From: Isohypsibius dastychi
Taxonomy: Eukaryota > Tardigrada > Eutardigrada > Parachela > Isohypsibiidae
DNA: 24,058 nucleotides
NCBI GenBank assembly: GCA_034696485.1
Contig: JAQIWT010000304.1
Coordinates: 1 to 24,058 of the forward strand
Direction: 5' to 3'
Shown here: positions 8,564 to 17,990 of the stretch, in pieces
Layout of the letters: every line of letters starts with the position of its first letter
Position numbering within the stretch: position 1 is the first letter of the stretch
The notes under the pieces: generated by a model
Database searches by the model: none
Seen by the model: the letters and a program-made list of their open reading frames with translations, nothing else
Told to the model about the DNA's origin: nothing
Program-made: the position numbers and the translations under genes

Positions 8564-10841
8564 CTAATTGATATCATAAGACATCTTCCGTTTTCGCAAC
8601 ATCTTCCTTCGGGTGCTTTCCCTTAATGGATATCTCAGCGCACGTTCTTCTTCCGGCGTTCGTCGATTAGCGCTGATTCCGTAGACACGATTTCTGAGTT
8701 TTAGCTGAAAGATGTGAGTTCATAAATCAAACGAATCACGAAAACAACCAAAAATCTCACCAAATAGCTGATTTTCTGAAGCTCTTTCGCTGGCTCTTCT
8801 TGAGGAATCGCCGGCATGATCTTTCCAAAATCCAGCATCCAACCAATCATCTTGGGATCCCTCTTAGATGGAAATTGAGGATTGGTCTTATGATTGATAA
8901 ACCCAGACGGCGTTCGGTTTTGGTACGATGGTCGAGAGATATCGGACTGGACCGGAATGGCTACAGGAGGTAAGGGAACCGGCCGATATATCTTGGAGGA
9001 ACATCTCGGTGCGTTCTTCTCCGGTGAAAGAACTTTCGCCAGCGATTGCGAATGATTCGACACGCTTCCGGTGTGGACAGAGGCTCCAACTTGACCTTTT
9101 TCTTGAGGTACGTTCGGCTCATCGATTTTCGAGCTGGGTTGAAGTTTTTTCCGGCCGTACCTTGGGACGGCTACTGGCTTGCGCAAACTTGTGCTAGACG
9201 AACACTCCGCCTGCTTCAAAACTGGGACATTTGCTGGCAAAGAAGCTCCAGTCTGTTCTTTCTCTTGATGGACTTCCGGTTGACTGGACTTCGAGCAAGA
9301 TGGGGCTTCTGTTTGGCCGATCTTCTGGACTACTTTGGAATCGGAGATTTTGGATGAGGAAGGATATTCCACAACCTTCAAAACTGGGACATTTGCTGGC
9401 AAAGAAGCTCCAATCTGTTCTTTCTGTTGATGGACTTCCGGTTGACTAGACTTCGAGCAAGATGGGGCTTCTGTTTGGCCGATCTTCTGGACTCCTTTGG
9501 AATCGGAGATTCTGGATGGGGAAGGGTATTCCACAACGAGGGAGGAAGCTCCACTTTGACCTTTCTCTTGAAGCGCTTTCGATTTGCAGAACCGCGAGTA
9601 CGTGAGCCAGTGTTTCTGCGACTCTGTCAGAAGAACTTCCGGCTTGCACGATTTAGGGACAGACGAATGCTTTTCCAAATTTTCATCTGAAAAATGATGG
9701 AATTATTAGATTAAAAAAGAAATTATGATCGGAATCAAGGTCAAAATTTTCTAACCAGATTCTCTGTAGTCTTCCGACTTACCGCGATTCGGACGCAAGG
9801 GAGATTCTTTTTGGCCATTTCCCGGGTGCAATTCCGGATTGCAGGTTCGAGTAATCGACGAGCGCTGCTCCCCTAGATGACCCGCAGCACTTCCAGCCTC
9901 GAAAGATAACAGAACGTGGTCTTCCTGGAACACTTTGTCTTTACCGGTCGAAGGGCACGAGAGTTTCTTTTCCGTTTGAGGATTTGGATTTTTCGGCATA
10001 GAAGAAATTCTGACATCAACGGACTCTCCAACGCCAGCTTTCTTGACAACTTTGACCGTGAAGGGAGAGCTGTAGGGAATGGTTGCATATCCGGTCCCGG
10101 AATTCAAAGGCGGATTGACGGCAGTCCCACTGAAGTATGTGTAAACAATTCCTGGCACCGATGAGCGACACGTCCCTCCAATTATGGGTGGATCAACTAA
10201 AACACGCTTCGTAAACGAGATCGGTATAACTGGGTCCTTGGTCGATTTTCCGGACAGCTTTCGGATCATACGGCGAATTGGGTTTTTGGCTTCAGCCTCT
10301 CCGACGTAGCTTGAATATTTTTCTGAAATTAAAACAAGCGTTTATTCAACGAAGAATTACGACGCTACCAGCACTTCTAGTTGGCTACGTTTTTTTGTCA
10401 AAAAATATAATGTCAACACGCATTAATTTAAGGAAAATGACATTTTCGCTCACCACCGCTGATTTTTGGCTTTCTGGAGTCAGCACCACACAAGAAACGA
10501 TAGATGAACGCCATAGCAGACCAAATGCTATCGAAACTAAGAACAGAAAACAGTAAACTATTGGAGCTTTTCAAACAGAGTTCCTGAATCACAGAAAACG
10601 AATTTTCAGTTTCTGACGACTTCGTCGGCTTTGCAAATGGGTTCGCTTTTGCACGAAGCACTTCCTGGAAGTGGCGCCCCCCAAGGCTTTCATGTTTCTG
10701 TGTGGCGCTGTTTGCCAGCCGCGAAATATACCCGGCGTAATCCTCTAAAGGCCACGGTGTTGCCCAGTCCGTTTTTACGCATGTCTGGTCATTCTGTTGA
10801 ACGGGTTTAGTGACCCAGCCGACGGCTTTCATCAGAATCAT
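8564..10841 (-). CDS. Unknown Ser/Pro/Lys-rich protein with tandem 54-residue repeats
   Basis: Four exons: 10454-10841, 9783-10322, 8761-9686 and 8564-8704, giving 664 residues; donors and acceptors are strong and phases agree. I recognise no domain. Residues 1-119 are the best ordered, with a PWPLEDY segment and a moderately hydrophobic stretch near 92-119. The middle is low-complexity. Residues 360-413 and 414-467 are a tandem repeat (5 differences in 54), and the core [QE]K[EG]Qx-GAS occurs four times in all, so the array once extended further. The C-terminus is basic (RRKMLRKRK), consistent with nuclear location or nucleic-acid binding. Little hydrophobic core and no signal peptide suggest a largely disordered intracellular protein. 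It is divergent from the small plus-strand gene at 11124, 282 bp away. Confidence 0.75.
9214..9537 (-). repeat. Two tandem 162-bp units within the coding exon
   Basis: Unit 1 is 9214-9375 and unit 2 is 9376-9537. I count 7 differences in 162 bases, 5 changing the protein. The period is 54 codons, so copy number can change without a frameshift. More degenerate cores flank both sides. Confidence 0.9.
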
Positions 10842-11123
10842 TTCGTTTAATCAGTCAGCCGATCATTTATTGCTCCTGAAACCCCGAAGACGTACATCGA
10901 CCCTCAACCGGTTGTTTCCTAAGTTTTGCTGTTTTATTTCCGTTACAAAAATAAAATGTCTGGCCCTCACGCTGACCTCACCTCCGAAATGTAAGAAAAT
11001 TTTATAATCGGTTGAAGATCCTTATACGTAAACGATGAAAAACTCGTGGAATTTCCATATATATTGCATCATCGATGGTTAACAAGCAGGTTCTTCATGT
11101 TGTGCTTTTTTAGGATTGCTGCG
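10842..11123. promoter_or_regulatory. Divergent promoter region
   Basis: These 282 bases separate the minus-strand gene starting at 10841 from the plus-strand gene starting at 11124. An AT-rich atatatat word near 11059-11065 is a possible TATA element for the plus gene. A TTTTTTTAG acceptor ends at 11113, ten bases before the plus ATG, implying a 5' UTR intron or a trans-splice site. Confidence 0.45.
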
Positions 11124-11472
11124 ATGGATTTGAACGAACTCAACAGTGGTTTCTACCGAGAAATCTGCTATTTCCTTGGAGGAGTAAGCCATTTTTCTTT
11201 CTTTGTTGAAAAATCTGTCCTTCGTCTCCCTCACGGGTTTTTCGCATCTTTTTCAGAAGTTCAACAAGACGCATGCGTTCGAGTTCCAGATAAGTGAGTT
11301 TTACGACCAACTTCGTCGACGAAACGCTCTACCAGAAAACCACTTCGAGCTCGGAGCCGCAATTGACGCAATGAACGAAATCTACTCTCTGCGCGTTGAC
11401 CACATGGTGGATCTCACCAAAGATCTCGCGGAATTGTGCCTGAAATATAAGGCTAGCAAAGTGACCCATTAG
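11124..11472 (+). CDS. Unknown 91-residue helical protein
   Basis: Two exons: 11124-11183 and 11257-11472, phase 0, with donor GTAAGC and acceptor TTTTTCAG. The protein starts MDLNELN and ends in KVTH. It has no signal peptide or membrane segment; Leu/Glu/Asp/Lys spacing after residue 40 predicts two or three amphipathic helices, as in small subunits of larger complexes. I do not recognise the family. The acceptor at 11113 just before the ATG supports the start. The gene is divergent from its left neighbour and convergent with the receptor kinase, whose stop is 182 bp away. Confidence 0.75.
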
Positions 11473-11600
11473 ACGAAGCCTGCAGCAAGGAATTTTCAAT
11501 GTGGAGGGGATTGGAATCAACGTAAGCGAACAAACCATCAAATCAAATCTTCGAGCATTTTGTCCTTTTTTCTTGACTTGTCGCAACTTTTTGATTGTTT

Positions 11601-11606
11601 TTTATT
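11601..11606 (-). terminator. Poly(A) signal of the receptor kinase gene
   Basis: tttatt on the plus strand is AATAAA on the minus strand, about 48-53 bases after the kinase stop at 11654-11656. No canonical plus-strand AATAAA was seen for the convergent 91-residue gene. Confidence 0.6.
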
Positions 11607-11653
11607 CAGCGGTTTCAAATGCGATTCAAATAGCTTAAAAAAACACAGATAAA

Positions 11654-13430
11654 TCACGGTTGCTCAAGAGTGTAAAGAATGCGTTCGAAGAAGATGGCTA
11701 GTTCACCGGAAGTTGGTCGATCCTTTGGGTTATTTTCGAAGCACAGTTCCATTTGAGAAAAGCTAGAGATAAAAAATGTCGGGGGTAAAAACTCAGAAAG
11801 GACTTTGTCTAACGGAAGGGTAAGCTTACATTTCTTGAGAACAGGCATCTGGTTTCGAAAGACGTCCACCGGAAGCCACGAACTCGATGACCTCTTGATC
11901 ATCCTTAATTTGTGCGTAGGGGAAAGCACCACCGCTATAAATTTCGAAAAGGGTGATACCGAAGCTCCAAATGTCCGATTTGAGCGAAGCGACTCCATCG
12001 TACAGAGTCTCTGGTGCAGTCCAGCGAACCGGAAGTGCCTTTGTCGTGGAGATCTTTTCTTCCGCTTGGCAAACGAATTCGGACAATCCGAAGTCGCTAA
12101 TCATGACGGTGAAATCATCGGATAACAAAACATTTCGGCATGCCAGGTCCAGGTGGATGCACTTGTTTTGGTGTAGGTGCTGGAGGCCGGCAGCAATCTG
12201 TGTGGAAAACAAATGAAGAGTGTTTCGGCTTGAGGTTGAGAAGTGGCCGCCAGATCGTCGAATAAAACTAAGTAAATCCCCATGTTGAGCGAAGGGTAGA
12301 ACGAGATGTACGCCAATCTGAGAAGTAGCAAAGCCGAACACTGGGAGCACATGTCGGTTTTTGGGGAGGCTTCTCATGGTCGTGAGCTCGCTGAGAATCG
12401 ATGTTTTCACAGCTGACCTTTCGAAATCTGAAATATAGACAATGTAGATCAACAGCAAAACACTTTGGAGCTGTTAGTCGGACCGAGAGCTGTTTTGAAA
12501 ACAATATTGAGGGCTGCTCCGCCGGAAACCGTGATACATCCTTTCCGGATGATTGCAAACTCGCCTCTCCCAAGGATTTCGTCAATCATTTCGACTCCAA
12601 CAATATCAGAACTGGCAACAGGAGCGGTGTCTTTGAAAACGGTCATCGTTATCGTATCCTAAAGAAATTAAATGGAACTTCAGAATTAATTTGAGAAGGT
12701 CTTTCAGCGTTCAACCCATGAAGCACAAAAAATTCCAATAACGTAAGTAGAAAAATATATTCGAGTGGCCAGCCAATCAATTTGTATCTCTAGATGGCTT
12801 TTGGAAAACTTACGTCTTGGCTGGATGTAGAAACATCTTCCATAAGCATATTTTCGGGATCGAAGTTTTTCGGTGAATTTTGCGTTCGAATACGATGTCG
12901 CAACAACATAATCACACCAAGTAGAACCATGATTATAAGTCCAGCCATGACCAGCAGCATAATTGATGCCAGGTGCGTCTCCGGATTGTGGCAGTCGGTA
13001 CATGTTTCAACCGGAAGTGGAGTCAGCCGCCCAGTTCTCGTTTCAAAAACAGATTCCTTCTCTCTGACAGGTTTGTCTTCACCGACAGAACTTCCCAGTC
13101 CCGCCTTCGAGGGATCTATTTCCATGCGTGTTCCTGTAATTTAAAGCTATCAGCTATCGATACAGAGTAATAAGAAACTGCCAGGTTTATTGTTCATATA
13201 TCACAACAATTTTCAAAAAAGGTCACGAATTTACAAGTTTTCACCATTCGAATACCTGTCGTAGAGTGATTCTTTAGGCCGAAGTCTACAGCAACCTCAA
13301 CCGAGACCAATAATCCATGATTGGTTTCCGGGTAGACGGAAAAATTTGAAGAACCATCGAGAGGCTCCACGAGTTGAAAAACAACCAGAAACCAACCAAC
13401 CAGAACGCAAATGATCCCTGTTCTAGACAT
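11654..13430 (-). CDS. Short-ectodomain receptor tyrosine kinase
   Basis: Five exons: 13256-13430, 12814-13133, 12484-12658, 11830-12427 and 11654-11762, giving 458 residues. Residues 1-23 look like a signal peptide, the ectodomain is only about 90 residues with two cysteines (C103, C106), and residues 113-136 are a membrane helix followed by basic residues. The kinase domain fills about 187-455: glycine loop GRGEFAIIRKG, K220, E237, HLDLACRN (catalytic D317), DFG (D335), VRWTAPE and DIWSFG. Choosing the weak donor GTCCGA at 12484 restores the 17-residue K-to-E spacing seen in FGFR-type kinases. LACRN resembles the LAARN of receptor tyrosine kinases. Two oddities are HLD in place of HRD and no tyrosine between DFG and APE. 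There is almost no C-terminal tail. C. elegans KIN-15/KIN-16-type receptors also have short ectodomains. Extra 5' exons (13438-13695) are possible. Confidence 0.88.
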
Positions 13431-13758
13431 GTTCCAATTAGATGAAGATATGACCGATAATAAATCGATACACCACGAAAGTCAAAGTTGGATAAAGTCG
13501 CATAAGAAATGGTGAGAAATTAACTGTGAGATCAACCAGCTGGATGCAAGTGTCAATTTGACCTGCTTCTCCTTTTGTGCTGAAGCGCCTGATCATCAGG
13601 CAAAAAGTGTACATGCAGCGTGTGGGGGCATAGACTGGCTTACCTTTTGGGCACATGTCGGGGTTTACGCTTGAAGGGTGCTGCACACTGCCCAATCTGA
13701 AGTTCAGTACGCCAACTATATTCGTTTGAATCGGTTTGCAAGACAGATTTTAATCAGA

Positions 13759-13766
13759 TGACGTCA
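13759..13766. promoter_or_regulatory. CRE-like palindrome TGACGTCA
   Basis: A perfect 8-bp cAMP-response-element consensus about 330 bp upstream of the receptor-kinase ATG. The same octamer occurs at 23644-23651 upstream of the gene entering the right edge. CREB/ATF binding is inferred from sequence only. Confidence 0.4.
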
Positions 13767-13795
13767 GCTAATTGAAGGCCGTTCACTGAGGTCAT

Positions 13796-13801
13796 TTTAT
13801 T
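13796..13801 (-). terminator. Candidate poly(A) signal of the transposase gene
   Basis: tttatt on the plus strand is AATAAA on the minus strand, about 115-120 bases past the transposase stop at 13918-13920. Confidence 0.45.
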
Positions 13802-13917
13802 CACCGATAAAAATGAAACTGTTTTGTGCAGCAATGCAACAAAAACAGATCTACAACAAAAATAATAAAAAAGGAAGAAAATAATTCAAAAATCCAGGTC
13901 CAAGCAGGTTCCAGATG

Positions 13918-16900
13918 TCAGCTAGGCATAAACGGAAATAAAGGTATTCCGAGCAGTGCATCACCTGATATTCCATTTATTAAATCGTTCTTCATTACAA
14001 AGACCGATTCTTGACATTCTGCAGCATTTTTCAGAGTTCTTTCTCCAATTTGCCACTTGAAACAACGGTAAAACCCTCGATATATCTCTTTCTTCAAAAC
14101 TGGATCGTCCTTCAAACCAAACTCATGCCATTCAACAGACGCCGCCGGCAGGCCATAAATATAAGCGATACCTTCACTTTCATGACTGGACTTTTTCCGA
14201 ACAATAACAACCCGTTTCGCCTTATAAACTCGGCCTTCCCCATCAATAAATGCACTGTCGTCCCTTTTGAGAGCAACACCTGCTTTTCCCTCCGTAAGAT
14301 CTCCCCGTAAGGTAACCCCTTTCTCAGTTCTGCAAGATCGATAAATCCAGATGCGATAATTCTCGAGGGGCTCCTCCAGCTGGGTCGCCAGGGAATTCTT
14401 CATTGCGACTTCCGTGGGATTCCGGTTCATATATGTTGTTAACGTTTCGTGGGCTCCAAAACAGTACACTTTGCCCGCGGCAGTTGTAACGGTTAATTTG
14501 GACCCTTTCAAAGTGTGACATACAGACTGGACAATTGGCCTCAAATCGGCGCTAAGGGTTTCTCGCTTGAGGTATTTTTCCTCCAGTCTTTTACTGCATT
14601 CGGCCAACGTTGTCTTCCCCATTATTTCTTTTTGAATATTCTGATGTTGTTTTTGGCGTCGCCCACAGATGCCGATAAGGCTTTCGTTCTCGAAAGCCCA
14701 GAAAGTCCTTGGCGGCCCAATGATAAAAACATACTTCAGGAAATGCGTGGTCCACTGATGCAGGTTATACGTCATATAATGAGAGGAAACTGATTTTTGC
14801 AGATCTATACCAAGGCGAAGCATATCTTCCAACAGTATTTTATAATCACTTTTCCGGACAGTTCTGCCATATATATACTGTGAAATCGCTACAAATCGTG
14901 CCAACAGTGAAAACTGTTCAGGTTTGAGCCGGCCATAATAAGTTGGTAAAGCTGCCATGAGACCAAACGGGTGCAATTCATTCATCTTCCACTGATTGAC
15001 AACCGGTCTCCAAGTACCCTTCACTCGCTCCACCATTGGACGAAAATGTCGCTGCAGTTTTGATGGAGGAGTTAACGATAACAACATAGCGCAGGTTTCA
15101 TCCAGAGCCTCATCACTCAAGCGCCACGGTGAAGTCACATTCTTAACTGGGATCGTCAGCTGGATGAACATCTTGCATACTCCTTCCGCTCCGTTGTGCA
15201 TCGGCTCAACTGGAGTCTGGCGAAATTCGTCGAACCCCGGCAATCTGGATAAAACAGTGGGGTGCTGAACATTCTTCGCCTCTGCCAGGAATTTCTTGTT
15301 CTTTGGAACATGATGTTGCTTTAATCCCGCCAACTTTGCCTTTTCGTTGAGCCGCTTCAACTTTTTAATCCGCCGATGAAATTTCGCTGCTCTTTTGGCT
15401 AGAATCCGAGTGGCTTCTGAGTCACGAAACGGCCTGTCGTTTTCTTTGAGTTTTTCGCTGTACGTATAAATCTTCTTCGATCCTTTTGATGTTTTGAACT
15501 GAGTTGCCGGAATTTCGCAGTGGCAGCAACCGAAAGTGGCATTATGACTTCCGATTCCCAGAACCGGGCCTCTTTCTTTCGAATCGCAGCCATAACAAAG
15601 TACTCGAACTTTGATGTTCCGGCAAATCCCGTCGACCACAACATTAATCCCGTCTACTCCCAGCCTTTCGAGTTCGGAAACAATCGGCGAGTTGACTTTT
15701 TGAACCAAATCCACTGGAGGCACCCACCATCGCATCAGCTCAGTTGACTTGCTAAGTATTGCATGAACTCGCGGCTTTGATAATTCATCCGGCTGAGCAA
15801 TGGCAATCTGACCGATCCATACGTTGGCTGTTGAAGATAACGCAGTTTGAGCATCATCAGAGCTCAAGGTAACACAAATAAACTCTTGGTCTCCCATTTC
15901 TTTCTCAATTTTCGAATACGTTGTTCCATCTGCGAACGATCTCAGAAAACCTGAAAAATCGAGCCAAAACATAAGATTCCGCCCATACGGATATTCCGAA
16001 AAATCTTAATTTATTAGGGCTTTTTTCAACTCAAGCATAGATATTAAAAAATAGCATGCTCAAATGAGCTATTTAATGAATTCGTAAGTTAAAATAAAGA
16101 TTCGAAGCTGTACCGTCTTTGGATTTCATCAGAGATATTTTGGAGGAAGTGATTACAATTCCGGCTTCGATCGCGTGTTTGATATAAGCTTCGACGGGTA
16201 AATAAACAAAGTTGACCGGGCGAACCTTCTTGTCGTAGCTTGTGCCACACAAGGTATTTGAACAAACAAACGTTGAAGAACCGGCTGTCGTTTCGGTAAT
16301 GAAAATGTTGCAGTTCGGGCAGATGAAGAAATTGATGTATTCCTCGATCAAATCCCGATCGCGTAGGCAAGATTTAAGCTGGTCAAAGGAGCTCGGAAAA
16401 TTCCACGCTTTAGGAAATAACAAAGATACAATCCGAAGCAGAAGATCTCTTGTAGCATTTGCCATATGAGCTCTATCAGCCATATTCATGAGCAGAGCCA
16501 AGATCTGGAATGGTGTGGTAGGACATTCCTCGGAATATGGGATATCCAGCCGATCGAAAACTTTCTTTGTTTGATGCGTTGGCGGTGGGGCGGTTTCGCA
16601 AACGGTACTTTGTGCCTCACTGTCCTTTGGCTCGCTTTCTGAAAATCCATTTTTATACAGATATACCGATACGTTGTTGATACCAAGAAAATGAATCTTT
16701 GTTCGAGATCTCAATAATTGTGAACGAAGTTCATCTTGTACCTTGACCTGCGGTATCAAATATGAATTCGTCAGCTTCTCCGTTATCCTCAGTTTCCTGA
16801 ACATTAACTGAATCGACGTTTCCGGCTCCAAATCCTCCAGCGTTATCTTCTTCGCTGGGATCGTTCCTCAAATCTGCATTGCAAGAATCAGTTTTACAAA

Positions 16901-17203
16901 GGTGAGAAAAAACAATAAGCTGAGACAAATAATAACACTGAACAATATATAGGCTGAAATTGTGAGATGTATCCATGAAAAAATGAACCAAGAATTCAGC
17001 ATCGGCTTATGCCACGTAGCTATTCAATTAACTTCATCATCATACATATTTCCCAAGCTAAATATATATCATCATTAATTATTATCATTTTAGTTCTACT
17101 TACCCTCGTTTGTCTTCTGGCACAGATCATCAATCAACGGATCATATTTATGAGTGCGATTACGGCTTCCCTTTTTCTTGATAGTGGATTTCTTCAATGG
17201 CAT
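13918..17203 (-). CDS. CACTA/EnSpm-type transposase
   Basis: Four exons: 17104-17203, 16742-16873, 16114-16638 and 13918-15950, all introns phase 1, giving 929 residues with no stop or frameshift. Residues 1-33 are basic and 34-78 acidic. A zinc-ribbon-like cluster C184-x2-C187 ... C203-x4-C208 follows. From 253 comes the tnp2-type core: FADGTTYSK, a GINVVVDG strand, CYGCDSKE, and SHNATFGCCHC, which matches the HNG..GC..C hallmark. Further on are EPMHNG and the region with HYMTYNLHQ and a tract resembling the GP..FSAF.FES signature of animal EnSpm proteins. The family cuts and pastes DNA with a DDE/D nuclease in the nucleus; I could not assign all catalytic residues. Donors of exons 2 and 3 (GTACAA, GTACAG) are weak but phase-correct. 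No terminal inverted repeats were found by eye, so this is either a young element or a domesticated gene. Confidence 0.83.
13918..17203 (-). mobile_element. CACTA/EnSpm-derived locus, boundaries unresolved
   Basis: Only the coding part is marked. I looked for CACTA-type terminal inverted repeats and 3-bp target duplications between 13690-13917 and 17204-17990 and saw none, so the true element, if mobile, may be larger or may have lost its ends. Confidence 0.45.
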
Positions 17204-17990
17204 CTCAAAACAAGCAGAGGAAACACAAAAAAAGGACTTCGAAAAATCTTGAATGTAAACAAACCGGACTGGTGTGACCGGATCGCCATCGAAATACCCC
17301 AGGCTGGGGGGGAGGGGGTGTTATGCGGTGCTCGTGGTGAGCCGTAAGTGCGAACGCACTCATCTATCCAAATGAGGCCGACCAATTCGTGCCGACTGGC
17401 CAACCATAAATTTGCTGAAGGACTGCACACGACCACCACCTCAGAGAAACCAAGCCAGTCAGTACAACGCTTTCGATCGAAAACAATTTCATTTATCCGT
17501 CAGCTCCTCAAGTGGATTTATTCTTCTTTTCCGAACTCATATCTCCATCCCAGCCATCAATATCATATCCAGAAGGTAAGCTAGTGTCAGATGACCCAAC
17601 GTTCACTTTCCCGGACGCTAGATTTTCCGTGAAGAAACAACTGATGACTCCAGTCCGTTGCAGAAATGCCTGCTACATTTCTCATGTTAAAAAACGTTTA
17701 AGATATTTCGTGCTGTTTCTCGTTAGGCTTGTTGTTTGTTTTTTTCAGCTGAAAATCTAAGAATGATAGCCGTTTTTAGTGTTTCTTCATTTTTTGAGCG
17801 GGAGCGGGATGAATTTCAAGTTTCTCTCTGCCTCTATCAAGCCATTGTCCAGAAGAGGTCACTGCCCATTAGTTTGGCGCGTGCCTCAGATTTTGGCGCG
17901 TGCCTGAGGTTTTGGCGCGTGATTCTTGGTTGGGACTTCGGAGGGTGCACTCCATCGGATTTGTTCTGAAGCTTTCTGATTTGTTTCAGG
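17204..17990. promoter_or_regulatory. Divergent promoter region between the transposase and 728-residue genes
   Basis: No coding gene is supported. The 787 bases hold a G-run near 17304-17319, a palindrome agtgcg-aa-cgcact at 17347-17360, and the E2F-like triplet at 17873-17921. A strong acceptor TTGTTTCAG ends at 17989, one base before the plus-strand ATG, so the 728-residue gene probably has a spliced or trans-spliced leader. Confidence 0.5.
17873..17921 (+). promoter_or_regulatory. Three tandem E2F-like sites, 19-bp period
   Basis: TTTGGCGCGTG occurs at 17873-17883, 17892-17902 and 17911-17921, an exact 19-bp spacing. The linkers of the first two units are also similar (cctcagat, cctgaggt). 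TTTGGCGC fits the E2F/DP consensus TTTSSCGC. The cluster ends 70 bases before the ATG at 17991, suggesting cell-cycle-linked expression of that gene and possibly of the divergent transposase gene. Confidence 0.6.

Larger units (their letters stand above)
13431..13917. other. Receptor-kinase 5' region and transposase 3' region
   Basis: A minus-strand open frame at 13438-13695 carries spaced cysteines. Candidate splice sites inside it (TTCAG near 13701, GTAAGC near 13646, GATCAG near 13595) hint at upstream non-coding or extracellular exons of the kinase gene, but I could not connect them in frame to the signal-peptide exon. The rest holds a CRE-like palindrome and the transposase poly(A) signal. 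Confidence 0.4.

Noticed and set aside
9836-9860. aggttcgagtaatcg as a tRNA T-loop
   Set aside because: It lies within a coding exon and no acceptor, D or anticodon stem can be drawn around it. No tRNA or rRNA was found anywhere in the window.
12464-12483. Kinase exon 3 extended to a GTGTTT donor
   Set aside because: That donor is phase 0 and does not match the phase 1 acceptor at 12427. The GTCCGA donor at 12483 fits the phase and restores kinase K-to-E spacing.
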